Source: Halictus rubicundus
Taxonomy: Eukaryota > Arthropoda > Insecta > Hymenoptera > Halictidae
Assembly: GCF_050948215.1 (NCBI RefSeq)
Contig: NC_135151.1
Coordinates: 22,814,720 to 22,878,719 of the forward strand
Direction of reading: 5' to 3'
DNA: 64,000 bases
Shown here: in pieces, positions 33,301 through 44,894 of the stretch
How positions within the stretch are numbered: position 1 is the first letter of the stretch
Layout: each line of letters begins with the position of its first letter
The notes under the pieces: generated by a model
Seen by the model: the letters and a program-made list of their open reading frames with translations, nothing else
What the model was told of the DNA's origin: nothing
The model's database searches: none
Made by a program: the position numbers and the translations under genes

Positions 33301-33627
33301 ATCGAATCAACGTTAGCAGTAACCGCTCGCCTTTTATGCCGCCATCGTTGAATTTAAATGTCGATCCCGGGAACGGCCGGCTTATGCTGATCGCCGACTG
33401 TATTGTAAATCCCGCCGACATGACGCGCTGGGAAAACTTCGGACCGAAACCCCTGCCGCCGTTATGTTATAAAGAAATAATAATGTTATCAATATAATAT
33501 TAATATCTGAAGCGTTGCCCGAGTCTGAATCCGGCTCGAGGGACCAAAAATGAAGCGTTTGTACAGTAGTAGCAAGGAATATTTGAAAGGAAAATGCGAC
33601 CTTCGGAAATCAACACTATTATATATA
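30351..33627. other. Stretch without recognised gene
   Basis: GC-rich 30600-31370 and 31660-32330, with a T/C-rich tract (30866-30900) and one CRE at 31708. Overlapping open frames (30598-31230 minus, 30801-31241 plus, 31547-32131 plus, 32122-32589 plus) are mutually overlapping shadows without domains. Confidence 0.35.
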
Positions 33628-34385
33628 CAGGGTGGGGCATTTAAATGGGAACACCTAAATATCTCGGTTATTATTAGTTGTGCAAAAAATCTCCACAGAG
33701 TAAAGTTGTACTGGTTTACGGGGCGAATTTTATGAGGGTAAACATTCTTTCTCAAGGTCATTTTTTTACAAGATTTCAAGGTCATCGATATTTTTCTAAA
33801 TGGAATCATATATTTTTATTATCGCTATGTGATAGCCGAGGTCAAGACGAATCCAACGACCTGTAATATTATGACCTTCATGTGACCTTGAGTTTGTTAT
33901 CACCAACTATTCCACACCATATAGTTACACTCCATGGGCGCTGGTGTACAACTTCTCGAAGCAATTTCGGGTTTTCATATTATGTGTATTCAGTTGTCCA
34001 TGGTTAGAAAAACGAGCTTCGTCAGTAAAGAGAACATCATAAAATATTCATGTCTTTGTATTTGCTACGATGTCCATGTAAAAAGAGCAACACGATTCTC
34101 AAAGTTGTTGCCATGAAGCTCCTGATGTAAGGAAATATGGTGTGGATGAAACTTATGACGTTGCAATAAAGAACAAAGAATAAAGAACGTCCAATTTTTC
34201 GACAACTTGTAGTAAGGTCAATATTGACTGTAGCCAATACAAAAGTTTCGGCATCTTCTCCAGGAGCAGGCTTTGATCGTTTTCTGTTCAGTGATTTAAT
34301 ACTCCCTGTTTTACAAAACAATTGAACTATGCGGTCATAACTTTGTCGAGAAGTATGATTTCTCTCAGGGTATCTCCTTTATGAA
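33628..34385 (-). mobile_element. Mariner-like element, one terminus present
   Basis: After TATATA it starts CAGGGTGGGGCATTTAAATG then GGAACACCTAAATATC. The enclosed transposase reads towards this end on the minus strand, so 33628 is its 3' terminus. A matching inverted terminus is not found near 34385 or further right, so the 5' end is truncated. TA plus CAGGGTG is shared with the element at 8795. Confidence 0.8.
33885..34385 (-). pseudogene. Frameshifted mariner/IS630-type transposase
   Basis: Reading from 34385 downward, pieces in different frames give RRYPERNHTSRQSYDRIVQL (N-terminal helix-turn-helix region), FCKTGSIKSLNRKRSKPAPG and EDAETFVLATVNIDLTT (second DNA-binding part), then after a shift QRHKFHPHHISLHQELHGNN, FENRVALFTW, and after more shifts YDVLFTDEARFSNHGQLNTH (first catalytic Asp in FTDEARF), and finally QRPWSVTIWCGIVGDNKL, where VWCGI is typical of the group. 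The family is the insect Tc1/mariner-type transposase with a DUF4817-like N-terminus and DDE domain, which moves TA-flanked elements (assignment from general knowledge). At least three frameshifts and one internal stop are visible, and the second catalytic Asp, the last acidic residue and the C-terminus are missing. The open frame 34037-34321 is one surviving segment. Inactive. Confidence 0.85.
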
Positions 34386-36346
34386 TCTGGATAGACCGTG
34401 GTTATTCGAGCCGGGTTATGGCTGTTTTTCTGATTATCCTATCAAACGAAGCACGCACTGAAATCACACGTTAGAAGATTCGCAGCGTTACGTACGGAAT
34501 CACCGCGGGGCTGCAAAACTGCGCTATCGCGAATTGAAATCGGCTTGAAGTCGGCGCGCGGCGAGGTTGCGCGAGGGAGGGCAAATATGGCGACAGATAT
34601 CGCGCACGCTGATAAGAAGATTTACGCCGTAATTGCGAGCCGCAACTTTTGCTATCGGGCTCTCGAAGTTCGAGCCCCGAAGTGACATTTGCCGGGCGGA
34701 AAAAAGGCGTCGCAACGAGCGGGGAGGGAGAACTCGAGCCGCAAACGAGGCAGAGCCGAGCGTTAGCACTTTATAGACGATAACTGGGAGCACATCCCGA
34801 GCTCTCTCTCTCTCTCTGTCTCTCGGTGCTTCGGCATCCTAGCGTCAGGACTTCTAATCGAAGCGAAGGAATCGACGCTCTGCCAGCCCCAAGGCGCATT
34901 CTCATCGCCCGAGCACGCGTTCGAGGCCTGTTATTACGCGAACTTCAAACTACCACGCTGCGTCATAATCGCGAACCGGTCCCCGCGATGATGTACGTAC
35001 CCACATCGGGCTTGTGGTTGCTCCGCAGAACCGAGCCGCAAGTGGAAGCGTTCGGAATGACGGGCAGCAACATCGAAAAGCGGAGGGGGGCTGACTGACG
35101 AGGGAAAAACAGGATCGAACTTCGATGATTTAGTTCACTGGAGAATCACTCGGGACGTTGAAACTCGTCGTAAAGTAGCCTCGTGCTCTTTCCAACACTG
35201 TTTCATCCGCAAATTTCCCGGCAATTCGACAAAACTGAATTCTGACCTCTTACAGCAAAATTGTTTCGAGTCTGACCGAAAACTGTCTATATCACTTGAA
35301 AAGAATACAGTGTCGTTTGAAGAAGCTGCGTAATAGACATCAAGGAAATCCTTTTGGATTCTTGCAGAGTGATAGTGGTACGATCAGATGTTACACTAGA
35401 TTCCAAAATCGGGACCGAACCAGATTAAAACTTCAAAGTCACACAGCAAATTCTGAGAAGTTTCATGAAGTTTCCGTTTCTCACGCGTTCCATGTCCCTC
35501 GACGCTCCCACTTTGTCGCGTCTTCCACTGTCTGTTCAACACATCTATGCCGTCCTTCATTCAAACCGGAAGTATCGAACGACGCGTTAAGCGTCTGCTA
35601 TGACCACTTCCCTTAACCCATAGACACCGATTTGCAGGCCACTTCTTTCCAAATAAAAATATGGAATCACTGCTAACGGATGTCGCTTCGCAATCCCCAA
35701 AGTCTGAACGTGTCACAGTTGACCGCAGGGAGATGTTAGGCTATTCCGAGGGTAGATGGGATCCGATCGCCTGATAGGACTTTGCGCCCGATTCCTCCAG
35801 GAATTAGGGAATACAGGTCGAAGGAGCGTCCGGGGGAAGTCGATTCGTTCGAGCAGTTCTTTCTCAGACGGGGGAAAGCGAAAAGGGGAGCAACGAATGG
35901 AAATAAATCGGCGATCAGGTGCGCTAGCCGAGAAATGCGGTCAATGCCGAGAGACAGAGAGGCGTCCGTGCAAAACGCGCGAACCGAAAGATAGCATGCT
36001 TATGTCGGTGTGATAAATTTATCGAAGCGAGTGCGGCACGATGGCAACACTCTCGTTCCGCCGGCTCCGTGATGCATGGCGCCTTTCTTGGGAATAGAAG
36101 ACACAAAGATGAACGATCGCTTTACGGAACCTAATTAATATTACCAGCTGCAAGTATTCTTGTATCGAGATCGATGGCTCGATTCGACACAGCGTACAAG
36201 TCGTGGTTAATTAACGTCGCCGAGAAAACTGTGAATGCGTTTGTTCTCTCGCGATACTGGCGCAAGTCAAGTTTTCATTCACAACCTTAAAACCATTGAA
36301 AGGATTCGAAAATACTGTTTTATCATTTCCAACGTTACTAAACGTA
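34386..36346. other. Stretch without recognised gene
   Basis: GC-rich at 34480-35090, with a CT microsatellite at 34801-34825 and a TATA-like ACTTTATAGACG about 35 bp upstream of it, which could be a weak promoter. Open frames here have no domain. Confidence 0.35.
34801..34825. repeat. (CT)n microsatellite
   Basis: About 25 bp of CT with one G interruption. Confidence 0.9.
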
Positions 36347-36622
36347 TTAACTCTTTCAGGCACACGCTTTTGAGGAAATTGAATACCTTAGTTGCACAGA
36401 ATCTTGCGAATTCACTGCGTCACACAACTTACTGATGCGTTTTGATTTGCATACATCTTTTTCTTCACTTATTTACCATTGGAAAACTTCAAATAAAATA
36501 ATAAACTGTACGAGTATGAGTAACTTTTACTTTTCGAGGTGAGTTAAAATAGATCCCACCGTGCATACAAAGCTAAGCAAAAGGTGGGATAGTGTTTGAC
36601 CCACCTAGCCCCAAGGAGTTAA
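36347..36622. mobile_element. Possible TTAA-flanked MITE with CTCTTTCAGG end
   Basis: TTAA at 36347-36350 is followed by CTCTTTCAGGCAC; TTAA at 36619-36622 is preceded by AGCCCCAAGGAG (inverted CTCCTTGGGGCT). The length (276 bp) fits the other TTAA elements, but the inverted repeat is short and imperfect. Near the right end TGCATACAAAGC and two GGTGGGAT/ATCCCACC phrases can pair. Confidence 0.4.
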
Positions 36623-39600
36623 GAAAGAAAATTTTCTATTTCATTCTGGGTTATTTCAATTCAATTAAAAAAATTTTATTTTGCATAAAGATCCACTGTC
36701 TAGTAATTTAGCTGTAGATCTTTGCGACGAGAAATGTTTGCGGCGTTATTTGTGGTGCTATAATAGGCTATGAATCGTAGACTGGATTAAACACAGGTCC
36801 GAATTCTCCTGGCCTACATATTACTTCGGATAACGCGAATAAAAAGGAATAAGGGATGCCAGGTTGGAGAAGGCGAGTCCGCGTGCTGCCGTGGCGAAAG
36901 GATTAAAAGGATTTTTCAAACAGCCGGGAGGAAGAATTGCGTTAGGCAAACACGGGTGTACCGGCCGGTTGAAGTGTCGAGACGGTTAACAGGATAAACG
37001 TGTATAAAACTGATTTAGCTATTCAAGGCAGGAGTTTCGCCGCATTGAGTTACGCGGCGGATGGTCTCGCCGCGCGTACCGGCAATTACGGTTTTAACAG
37101 GGTTAGGTCGATTAGCCGAAATCCGAGGAGGTAGCCGGGCCCGCGCGCGACAGGAAGCAGGAAGTTCAAAGGACGAAAGATTTCCAACGGGGCTGCATTT
37201 TGTCGCGGACGCCGCGTCGCGTCGCGTCGCGCCGCGCCGGCCGTGGGAGCTCGAATTAAGAAAGTTTTCCAGGGGAACGAAAGTGGAAGCTGCGCGATCC
37301 CCGGTGGAAGTTAAAGAAAATGGTAGTCGACGACTCCGGCCGGAACGAAAGTCTGGGAAAGGGGCTCAATAACGATTTCAACAGCACTGCCGTTCCCTCT
37401 ATCTTCTTCGCTTCCTTGTTACGCCGTCCTGCTCCGTTGTTAGCCGTCCGAGACCCCCTTTCGCCTACCCTCCCGGATCCCATCTCACCCCTACGACTCG
37501 CCCGTTTTCCTCGTTTCAGAAATTTAGCCGGTTGTAAGTTAATTTCCTCAATTTCTTATGCAACGGTGCATTAGCGAGACGACGGCAGATGTCAGCGGAT
37601 CTCTAGCTTTCTCCTCCACCCCACCCCACCACACCCTGACCTTCCACCCTCTGTCTCACTATCGTCGCCATTTTACCTTCACTACCCGCTAAACTGTAGT
37701 TTATATTCCGCCGCGGGTATCTGTTGAATGGCGACCTGCGAGTCAAAGAAAACTTTGTTTTTCCTTCGACGGCCTGAGAAGACGCTCCTCCATGGCTGCG
37801 TTACCATCCTCAAGTTGCTTAATCATTCAGAATGTTCTCCACTCGGTTTTACGCACCATGGATTTTTATCTTATCGATTTCTAGATTTTATATTAGGCAG
37901 AAACGGAAAAGGAACTTTAACCGAAAGAAATTTTCAATTGTATCATTTCTTCGCTGTCTTTAAGATTTTCTATCCATTGCTTGAGAAAATTCAAACCCAA
38001 TTTACAAACAATTTGTCAAGTTTTCGATTTTTCAAATTTTTCAAGTCGAAAGATTGTTGGGTCACATATGTAAAGTTAGTCTTAGAATTAATGGCACACA
38101 AATTGGAGTGGCTTTTTTGTAAATGCCTTCAGTTTTTCGGAAAACTTACTTCAGGAAAAAAGTAGTGAAAGTTGTTTTTTACAAATTTTTAATTTGAGCT
38201 TCTAAGGAAAATTTTATAAATGATTGCAGGTTAGGAATGACGCTTCTGTTGAAACTAAAAAGCATTTTATGTCAGAATAAATAATTGTGAGAGGAACCAG
38301 TAAAATTCCAGTTAGAAAATTTTCAAAATTTTGTCTTATTTTGGCAACAGGGATGCACCCTGTATTGAGGATGCTTGGTCATTCGCAAATCGGAAAATTC
38401 CCCAAAAGACTCCATTAATTTTAATACAGCCGGGATTATTTTTAATCCAACGAAGCTTTTGAAACACCAAATGAATTTATAATTATTTTCAGTTTCTCCA
38501 AGTTTAAGCACGAACATTGCAATCTGCATAAGCTTCGCAACGAATGGATTACACTAGTGTGTTTTATTACGTACGGGCGGGATCGCGTAAGTGGAACGAT
38601 GCTTCCGAGCTTGAAAAAAATAATTCTTTTCGTGGATATTTTTTAACGGACTTCAAAGTGCGTATTTTTTTTGTAATGGTACACCGTTTTTTGTGTACAT
38701 TTGAAAACTGTGCCGGTAATTCGTGACGCAGCCGAACGCGGAATGACTATCCATGCAGAACTGTACAAACAATGTGGTGCAAATGTTTTTCCACGCGGAG
38801 CTCTGTTTTTACAAAAATTGATTTTGAAAATTCGTCGGGTACGAGTGAATACGATCTGTGTAAAACCTGTTCTATTAGCGAAAATATTCCCGAAAAACTA
38901 TGCCGGACAGAGTCAATCAATAACGGAAGGACATGGGAAGCAAAACCTATTCACTCGTGTCTGACGAGTTTCCAAACGAATTTTCTTGGATATAAAACGA
39001 CCCTGTAAAAAGGTTCCTGCCTTTTGTTAGCTGCGAACGAATATATATTCTCTTTTAGTTATAGTTTCCGCTCTACACAAACAAAACATTCCGTTTACAG
39101 TGTACTACATACACAGGGATTTATTCGCAAGACTTCCATTGAATCCAATGGCAACGCAACAATAATCCTGTTGGATGTGAAGCTATCGTTCAGCGTAGTC
39201 ACTCTACGTGAAAACAGACGGCAGGTTGCATCTAGAATTAATTATAGTCACAATAGTTCCCTGTGTTCTCTCTCTCTTTAGTACCAAATGCATGAGCTCA
39301 CAAAAGATGCCAGAATGATAGATTGCAGTTCCAGCCACGAAACCGTGGTCTGGATAGTCACCGACTATCAGTCATTGTAATCATGCGAGTTCATCCATTA
39401 AATATATTCAAATCCTGAAAGTTCCAGTTGGAATAGAGGAAGATTCGTAGAAAGAGTTTGTACTGTGTAATCAGAGTTTCTCATTCTGAGAATACTTGTA
39501 AGCACGTTGTTCGAGGTTGTAAAATGGGAATATTTGCAACAAGTGAAAACAATTTTACATTCCTCATAAATTCCTTACTTCTATAAATTGATTTACACCG

Positions 39601-39742
39601 TGGTGTCAAATGGACACGGTATTAAAAAAATCATTGAAGGATTAATAATTAACTGAGTAGATTCCTTCTTTGACAGTGAAAATCAGTAAGATGGGGTTTT
39701 CAAAACAATTAAAATGAGAAATATATCCTATTCAAGGCTATA
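36623..39742. other. Stretch without recognised gene
   Basis: It contains a solo right end of the AGACTGCGG family (TGCATAAAGATCCACTGTC at 36682), a GTCGC pentamer run (37211-37232), and a C-rich tract at 37613-37640. The frame 37728-38165 (145 codons, Phe/Lys-rich, plus strand) has no domain. AT-rich after 37900. Confidence 0.35.
37211..37232. repeat. (GTCGC)n pentamer run
   Basis: Three perfect and some imperfect units of the pentamer seen at 14938-14963. Confidence 0.9.
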
Positions 39743-39966
39743 TTAACACTAGGTTTACGGGACCCAACCAGATGACTGGTTCTAATATTTATAATTAATA
39801 ATAATTTTAAAGATTCAAAGGATGCATACGTGAGAAATTATTTAGCAAATTTATTTCTTTGGGTATGTTTTAAAAATAGAGCTAAAAATGTGGGTAGCAA
39901 GTTCTTGGTATTTTTATAAAGTAATGCAAATTAGTCAGTTTTAGTGCTCGGTGAACCTACTGTTAA
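39743..39966. mobile_element. TTAA-flanked MITE, CACTAG family
   Basis: TTAA at 39743-39746 and 39963-39966. The left end is CACTAGGTTTACGGGACCC and the right end inverted is CAGTAGGTTCACCGAGCAC. It is 224 bp, one base off the length of the copy at 17763, with matching interior. Confidence 0.9.
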
Positions 39967-40077
39967 TCCGAGCGCACTGTGTGAATAATAATCACTATAG
40001 TAAATTGACAACTGAGAATAAAAAGTAGAAACGGAGAGTCAGGCACAGCAACCTATCCAGTACCGAGCCGCCAAGTC

Positions 40078-40247
40078 CTGATATTTTTAATTTAAAATTA
40101 TTAACATTCAAAGGATGCTTACATGAGAAATTATTTAGCAAATTTATTTCTTTGGGTATATTTTAAAAATAGAGCTAAAAATGTGGGTAACACGTTCTTG
40201 GTATTTTTATAAAGTAATGCAATATGGTCACTTTTAGTGCTCCGTAA
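40078..40247. mobile_element. Partial second copy of the adjacent CACTAG-family MITE
   Basis: From CTGATATTTTTAATTT to GTGCTCCGTAATG it repeats the interior of 39743-39966 (for example AAAGGATGCTTACATGAGAA, ATTTCTTTGGGTATATTT, AGCTAAAAATGTGGGTAACA) with very few changes. Both termini are missing. The closeness suggests local duplication rather than independent insertion. Confidence 0.85.
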
Positions 40248-40402
40248 TGTTGAATATGCAATAATTGTCAGTAGAGATATAACAATATGGACATGTATAA
40301 AAATGTCAAATGCCTGCGCAGAACGCTGTACTATTCCTGCTAAATCCGTAAGAAATGTGTCAAATTGATGCTAGGTACGATCGGGGGTTAAATTATGGGA
40401 TT

Positions 40403-40451
<49 letters not shown>

Positions 40452-41599
40452 TATTATGCAGGGTTGAGACGTCTTGGACTTTCCTCGCGACCGGAGACCG
40501 CAGCAATAAACAGTGCGACAAGAGGCGGAATTTATTGTTGCGACACCGTGATTGCATTTTAATGAACGAGGCTGATTCGCGCGACACCCGGCACATTAGC
40601 GGCAGCGTGTAAATTAAAACATCCTTTCACCGAGCGCTTTCGATCGGTTTAAGGGGGTTCCTTAAGTGGCCGCCGACGCGTCGCCATAAAACGTTCGGTT
40701 ATCCGCGAGTAGAGGCGGCTGCGCTCCTCCCGAGACCCATAACTCACCGTGTTTACGCGTAGATAACGCGGTTAAAAAATAACCGGGCACCGGCATCGCT
40801 CCCCATTAAATATTAATGTGTCAAGCGAATACATGAATCCACTTACATACATACACACGTATATGTGTATATACAACCAGCGTTTTATACAAGATTTTAT
40901 GCAAGACAGTTATACGATGTATTGTCCCGGCGAGGGGAGATTGATAGCGAGCTCGCGCGGGATTGTTCAGGCGGATCGCGTAGGCCGCTTCCTCTTAATA
41001 ACGGGTATATCGAATAACTGACACCGGTTTTCCGACTAGCGATTGAAGACTCGATCATTGTTATTTTATCTTCCCCCTGGGAAACCGTGAGATTTGATAT
41101 TCCATTGTTTTAGGGAACGTTCGTTTCACCGTACGGTTGTAAAATAACTTCTTAAACGCGCTGGCTTCTCAATGACTCAATGATCGACTCCTTGTAATTG
41201 AATACCTCGGCGCGAAGACTCCACCGTTTAATAAAATTACACTTTTTGAAATTGTATATATTACTGTCTCGTAATATTTTCTTTACATTGGAGATTGTTC
41301 CATTTCGTGCATTTCTATCCGTTTCGAAGCGCAATTTGCCCACGGCCTAAAACTAAAATAATAGGCGTAAGTCTTAATTTTCTCCTTCAAAGGCGCTGCC
41401 CGAATTGTCATCACCATCTCAAAAGGGCCGAATAGAGCGCACGCACGTTCTCCCTCCCGGGAAGTGCGTCCGAGGTTTCTCCCCGTCGAAGATTCACCAT
41501 TGGACCGTGTCCCGGCGCGAAATCTGTCGCTGTTAACGTTAATCCACCGAGGAATTCGATTTGTATCCAGCGCCGTAGAAAATTGGTCTACTTCGTAAT
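40248..41599. other. Stretch without recognised gene
   Basis: It contains the GA microsatellite at 40406-40450; otherwise nothing is recognisable. Confidence 0.35.
40406..40450. repeat. (GA)n microsatellite
   Basis: About 45 bp of GA with one GG interruption. Confidence 0.95.
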
Positions 41600-41995
41600 C
41601 GGGTTCGCGTTCGTTTCATCTTGTTCCGCTGTGCCGGCCACGTTAGCAGGTATACCGTGCTGCGAACAACTGCAAGCTGATTCCGCGCGCAAAAATGAAC
41701 GAATATCGGCGGATAAAATTGTTCGATCCGATGCTTAGTTTTCGAGAAAATCGAGTTTGAAAATTCGGCTGCCGCGTCTGTGCATGGCTGGCCGTTTCCA
41801 CTTCGCGTGAGTGGCCGAGGCGCGCCGAGCCGCTCAGTTTTCAAACTCGATTTTCGCGAAAACTGAGCCTCGAAGGAGAAAACGTTGTTGCACACTTTTC
41901 ATTCATTTTTCCGCGGAGAATCATTCTGTGGCATTCCGAAGCGCGATTTACGGGACAAGGAACGAGAAAAACAGTCGAGTCAGGATAATCGATCT
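41600..41995. repeat. Long, aged inverted repeat
   Basis: The left arm, about 41600-41763, and right arm, about 41838-41995, are related in inverted orientation. The inner 30 bp (41734-41763 against 41838-41867) match at 28 of 30; a second block (inverted TTCGTTCATTTTTGCGCGCGG against TTCATTCATTTTTCCGCGGAG, each over 21 bp) is also well kept. By eye the rest is about 60-65 percent alike. The minus frame of the left arm and the plus frame of the right arm even encode similar peptides (FSNSIFSKT against FSNSIFAKT). The loop is about 74 bp and has weak further pairing. It is an old fold-back element or inverted duplication. Confidence 0.75.
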
Positions 41996-43779
41996 GAAAG
42001 CGAAAGATGCGTCTCGACGTAGGACGTTCCCGTGTAGGCGAACGCGTATAATAATCCATTAGTCCGACGGGCGAAATTGAGGGGCGCTTTGGGGAACGAG
42101 AGGGCAGGGGTCGCCGGGGGTGGGTGCGCTAGGGTCGCGAGCTTCTGCGAGAACACCGAGCTAGGAAGGGGGGCAAAGAGTTGGCTGAATTTGAAGTTGA
42201 GTAGTGGCAGGTGGAGGTCTCTAGCCTCTCTCCCTCTCTCTTTCCCCCTCTCTCTATCTCTCCTTCCCAAATTGCTCGTTCTCTTCCTATCGTTCTCTAG
42301 CTTCGTTCCTCGCTGTGTTGGTGCGCTATACCTATAAAGAGAACACACTCGGCCCCCGGCAGAGCAGACAATTAATTTGCGAGTCAGGGCTCTGCGGTCC
42401 ATTCCTGTGTCCGTCCGTTTAAGATTGATTAAGAGTCCCCTGAAATCTAGGTCCTCCACCCGTTCGTTCAGAATCGGGCACAGCATCGATCCGAAAGCTT
42501 GCATCCTTCGGAAAACATCGGATCGGTTTGGCCCCCTTTCCTACCCTGTAATTAACTGCGCTCACGTGATTAACGGATCGAGCCTGCCGCGCGAACAGTT
42601 CCAATCGCGGTTTCACTTTCATTCTTCGGCACGCTGCGCTTTGCGAACAGCTGCAAACTGTTGCCATGCTGAGCTTTCGAAGGCTCTTCAAGGTACCCGG
42701 AACTTTGATTTGTTCGATCGAAATTAAACGCGTTGATGGAAATTCAATGTTTCATATTTTTATTTTCTTATGCAACTACTTACTCATATTCTAAACGATT
42801 TGAAGAAGCACTTGGAACATTTGGCTAGTTAATTGAACAGCAGCTAACTCAATTGCATTAAAACTTGGAAGCGTGTCTATAATTGAAACAATCGTAAAGT
42901 GAAAAATCGGAGAACGGTCATTTAGTTTTATTAAGTTTTAAGGGGTGTTCCTAATTTCTTGCTGCCCCTTTTCGAGCATTATGCAGAATATTTATGGGTG
43001 GACGGGTTTTCCGTTTGAATGAAAATTTTGCAGCAGTGACAGCCGCGCGCGCACACGTTTCAGTTAAGGGGACCAAAAACCGCAGCTAAATTCACGAGCA
43101 AAGATATCAGCAGAGGCATCGCGACGTTAACGCCTCGTGACACACGTACTCGATCTCACACGCGCGCCACGGATGCACGTGCTCGCGCGTGCTGCATTGT
43201 TACATTTATAGAAATCTGGGTTACGAAATGCCCGTTCCGCAGCATTATCTGGCCCGACTGTCCAGTCACGTAGACTGTGGTGGTTAAAGATGGCTCGCGT
43301 GTAGCTGCAAGGTAATTTCGAACGCGACCATGCGTTCGCACCTGCGGGAAATGCCGACACGGAGTACATCATTATCCGTCTTTTAATTATGACGCGTAAT
43401 TGCGGCCGGGAGATCGTACATGCACCGGTTGATGCGCTTTTTACAACCGCGAAAACGCAGAGTGTTTTTATCATCCAATTTCGCCGCTGGTAACGAAAAC
43501 CTAGAAACAATAATAGAAACAATAATTCACTGAGTCACCAGTTTCTGCTTCGAACAAGACCGGTAATTAAATTTCCAGCTGAAGCACGGATACATATTAA
43601 CAAATTAACCGAAAAGGAATTTTTATTAGTCGTGAGATTCTTGACTCCTACTAATTCGTCTGTTTTCTAAAATCAATTATTCAATAGTTTGTAGTAATTT
43701 CAATCATAAACTAGGAAACCATACTCAATTATGTACTTTAACTATTGAGATTCTTAACAAGCTTCCAGCGGATAAAACG
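41996..43779. other. Stretch without recognised gene; possible promoter inside
   Basis: GC-rich up to about 42700. It includes a CT-rich tract and TATA motif (42225-42400). The frame 41980-42504 (minus, 174 codons) runs across the CT tract and has no domain. From 42720 to 43780 nothing is recognisable. Confidence 0.35.
42225..42400 (+). promoter_or_regulatory. Candidate GAGA/TATA-type core promoter
   Basis: A long CT tract (42220-42275, GAGA on the other strand, the type bound by insect GAGA factors) is followed by TATAAAG at 42333-42339. CAGAGCAGACAATT lies about 25-35 bp downstream, where a start site would be expected, and GAGTCAGGG at about 42381. No supported coding exon follows, and sequence alone cannot show activity. 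Confidence 0.25.
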
Positions 43780-44008
43780 TTAACCCTTTGCACACGAAGC
43801 CGTTTTAACTCCAAAACGAAATATCTCTTCCGACCTAGAATATTTCCCTTCTATATATATTTTTTCATGTTATACGTACGAAAATGGTGCAATTTACTCG
43901 TACAATACTGAAATGTTTCTTAAATACAAATAAATTTAACAATGTGAAAAATATTTTGTATAATGATACAGCAATTTTTAGTGGCGCCGTTCAAGTGCTA
44001 AGGGTTAA
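43780..44008. mobile_element. TTAA-type MITE, CCCTTTGC family, best-preserved copy
   Basis: It has perfect TTAA at 43780-43783 and 44005-44008. The left end is CCCTTTGCACACGAAGCC and the right end inverted is CCCTTAGCACTTGAACGGC. 229 bp, no coding capacity. The interior defines the family: CCAAAACGAAATATCTCTTC, TTTCCCTTCTATATATATT, GAAAATGGTGCAATTTACTC, GTACAATACTGAAATGTTTC. Confidence 0.9.
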
Positions 44009-44621
44009 TAGAGCTAGACATTCGTTTAACGCGAATTTCTGCAATGTAGCGCACAAAAGTCCCGAGTCTATTTATCACACGAGGCGAAAGCGCATTTCCA
44101 CCGGTGATACGTCCAAGAATAAAAAGCTCGAGGGAGTAAAGCCCAATTCAAAATCCAGTCGTATAAAAAATGTCTTTCCATTTGGCGACACTATCTGCCC
44201 GACAAAAAGTGACGTCGCGTATAAATCCGGCAAGCCGGAAGCTTGATCCCTGACGGATACGGCTTAATCGTGCTCAGCGATCCGTCGGTTTCTCGCGGAC
44301 GGTGAATCAACCCTCGCATATTTCGCGAGAGCAGCGAGCCGCGCGCGCGGGGGTGGATCCCCGTGGCGCGCGAGGACGCAAAACGTTTCCTGACGCGACA
44401 CTTCGATCGGAAATGGCGCGGAAGGAAAAGGGCGAGAGCCAGGTTTACGAGGTGCTCTCGCCCTCCATTCCCGGCGTAGACACGGAGTCTTCTTCCTGAT
44501 GATTCATAGACATACCGTTCGAATCACGAAGACCATCCAGAACCGAACCTCTGCGCCAGAAGTTCGCGACTTCACCGCTTCCGCTCGTTCGCGAATGAAA
44601 AGTTATTGGAATATGGATATG
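44009..44621. other. Stretch without recognised gene
   Basis: GC-rich, short open frames without domains. Nothing recognisable. Confidence 0.35.
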
Positions 44622-44894
44622 CAGGGTGAGTCACCTAACGTTACCTCAAATATCTTTGTTAGTAATTATTGTCACTGAATTCCTAATGAAAGGGACTATC
44701 ACTGTAGGTGTTTAAAAAAGGGTGGTTAAAAAAGTCATCGTGACCTTGATATCTGTAAACAAATGACACAAAAACAAAATTTTTCTTTCTGGCATCGTGT
44801 CAGCCCCATTGTACCGTTCAACTTTGTCCTTACCATATTTTACGTATCTTTAGAAACAACAAAGATATTTGAGGTGCAAACGTTAGGTGACTGT
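44622..44894. mobile_element. MITE with CAGGGTGAGTCACCTAACG ends
   Basis: The left end is CAGGGTGAGTCACCTAACG then CCTCAAATATCTTTGTT; the right end inverted is CAGTCACCTAACG then TTGCACCTCAAATATC, where four bases of the tip are lost. It is 273 bp and related to the truncated element at 22861. TA-type target site. No coding capacity beyond a chance 60-codon frame. Confidence 0.9.
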
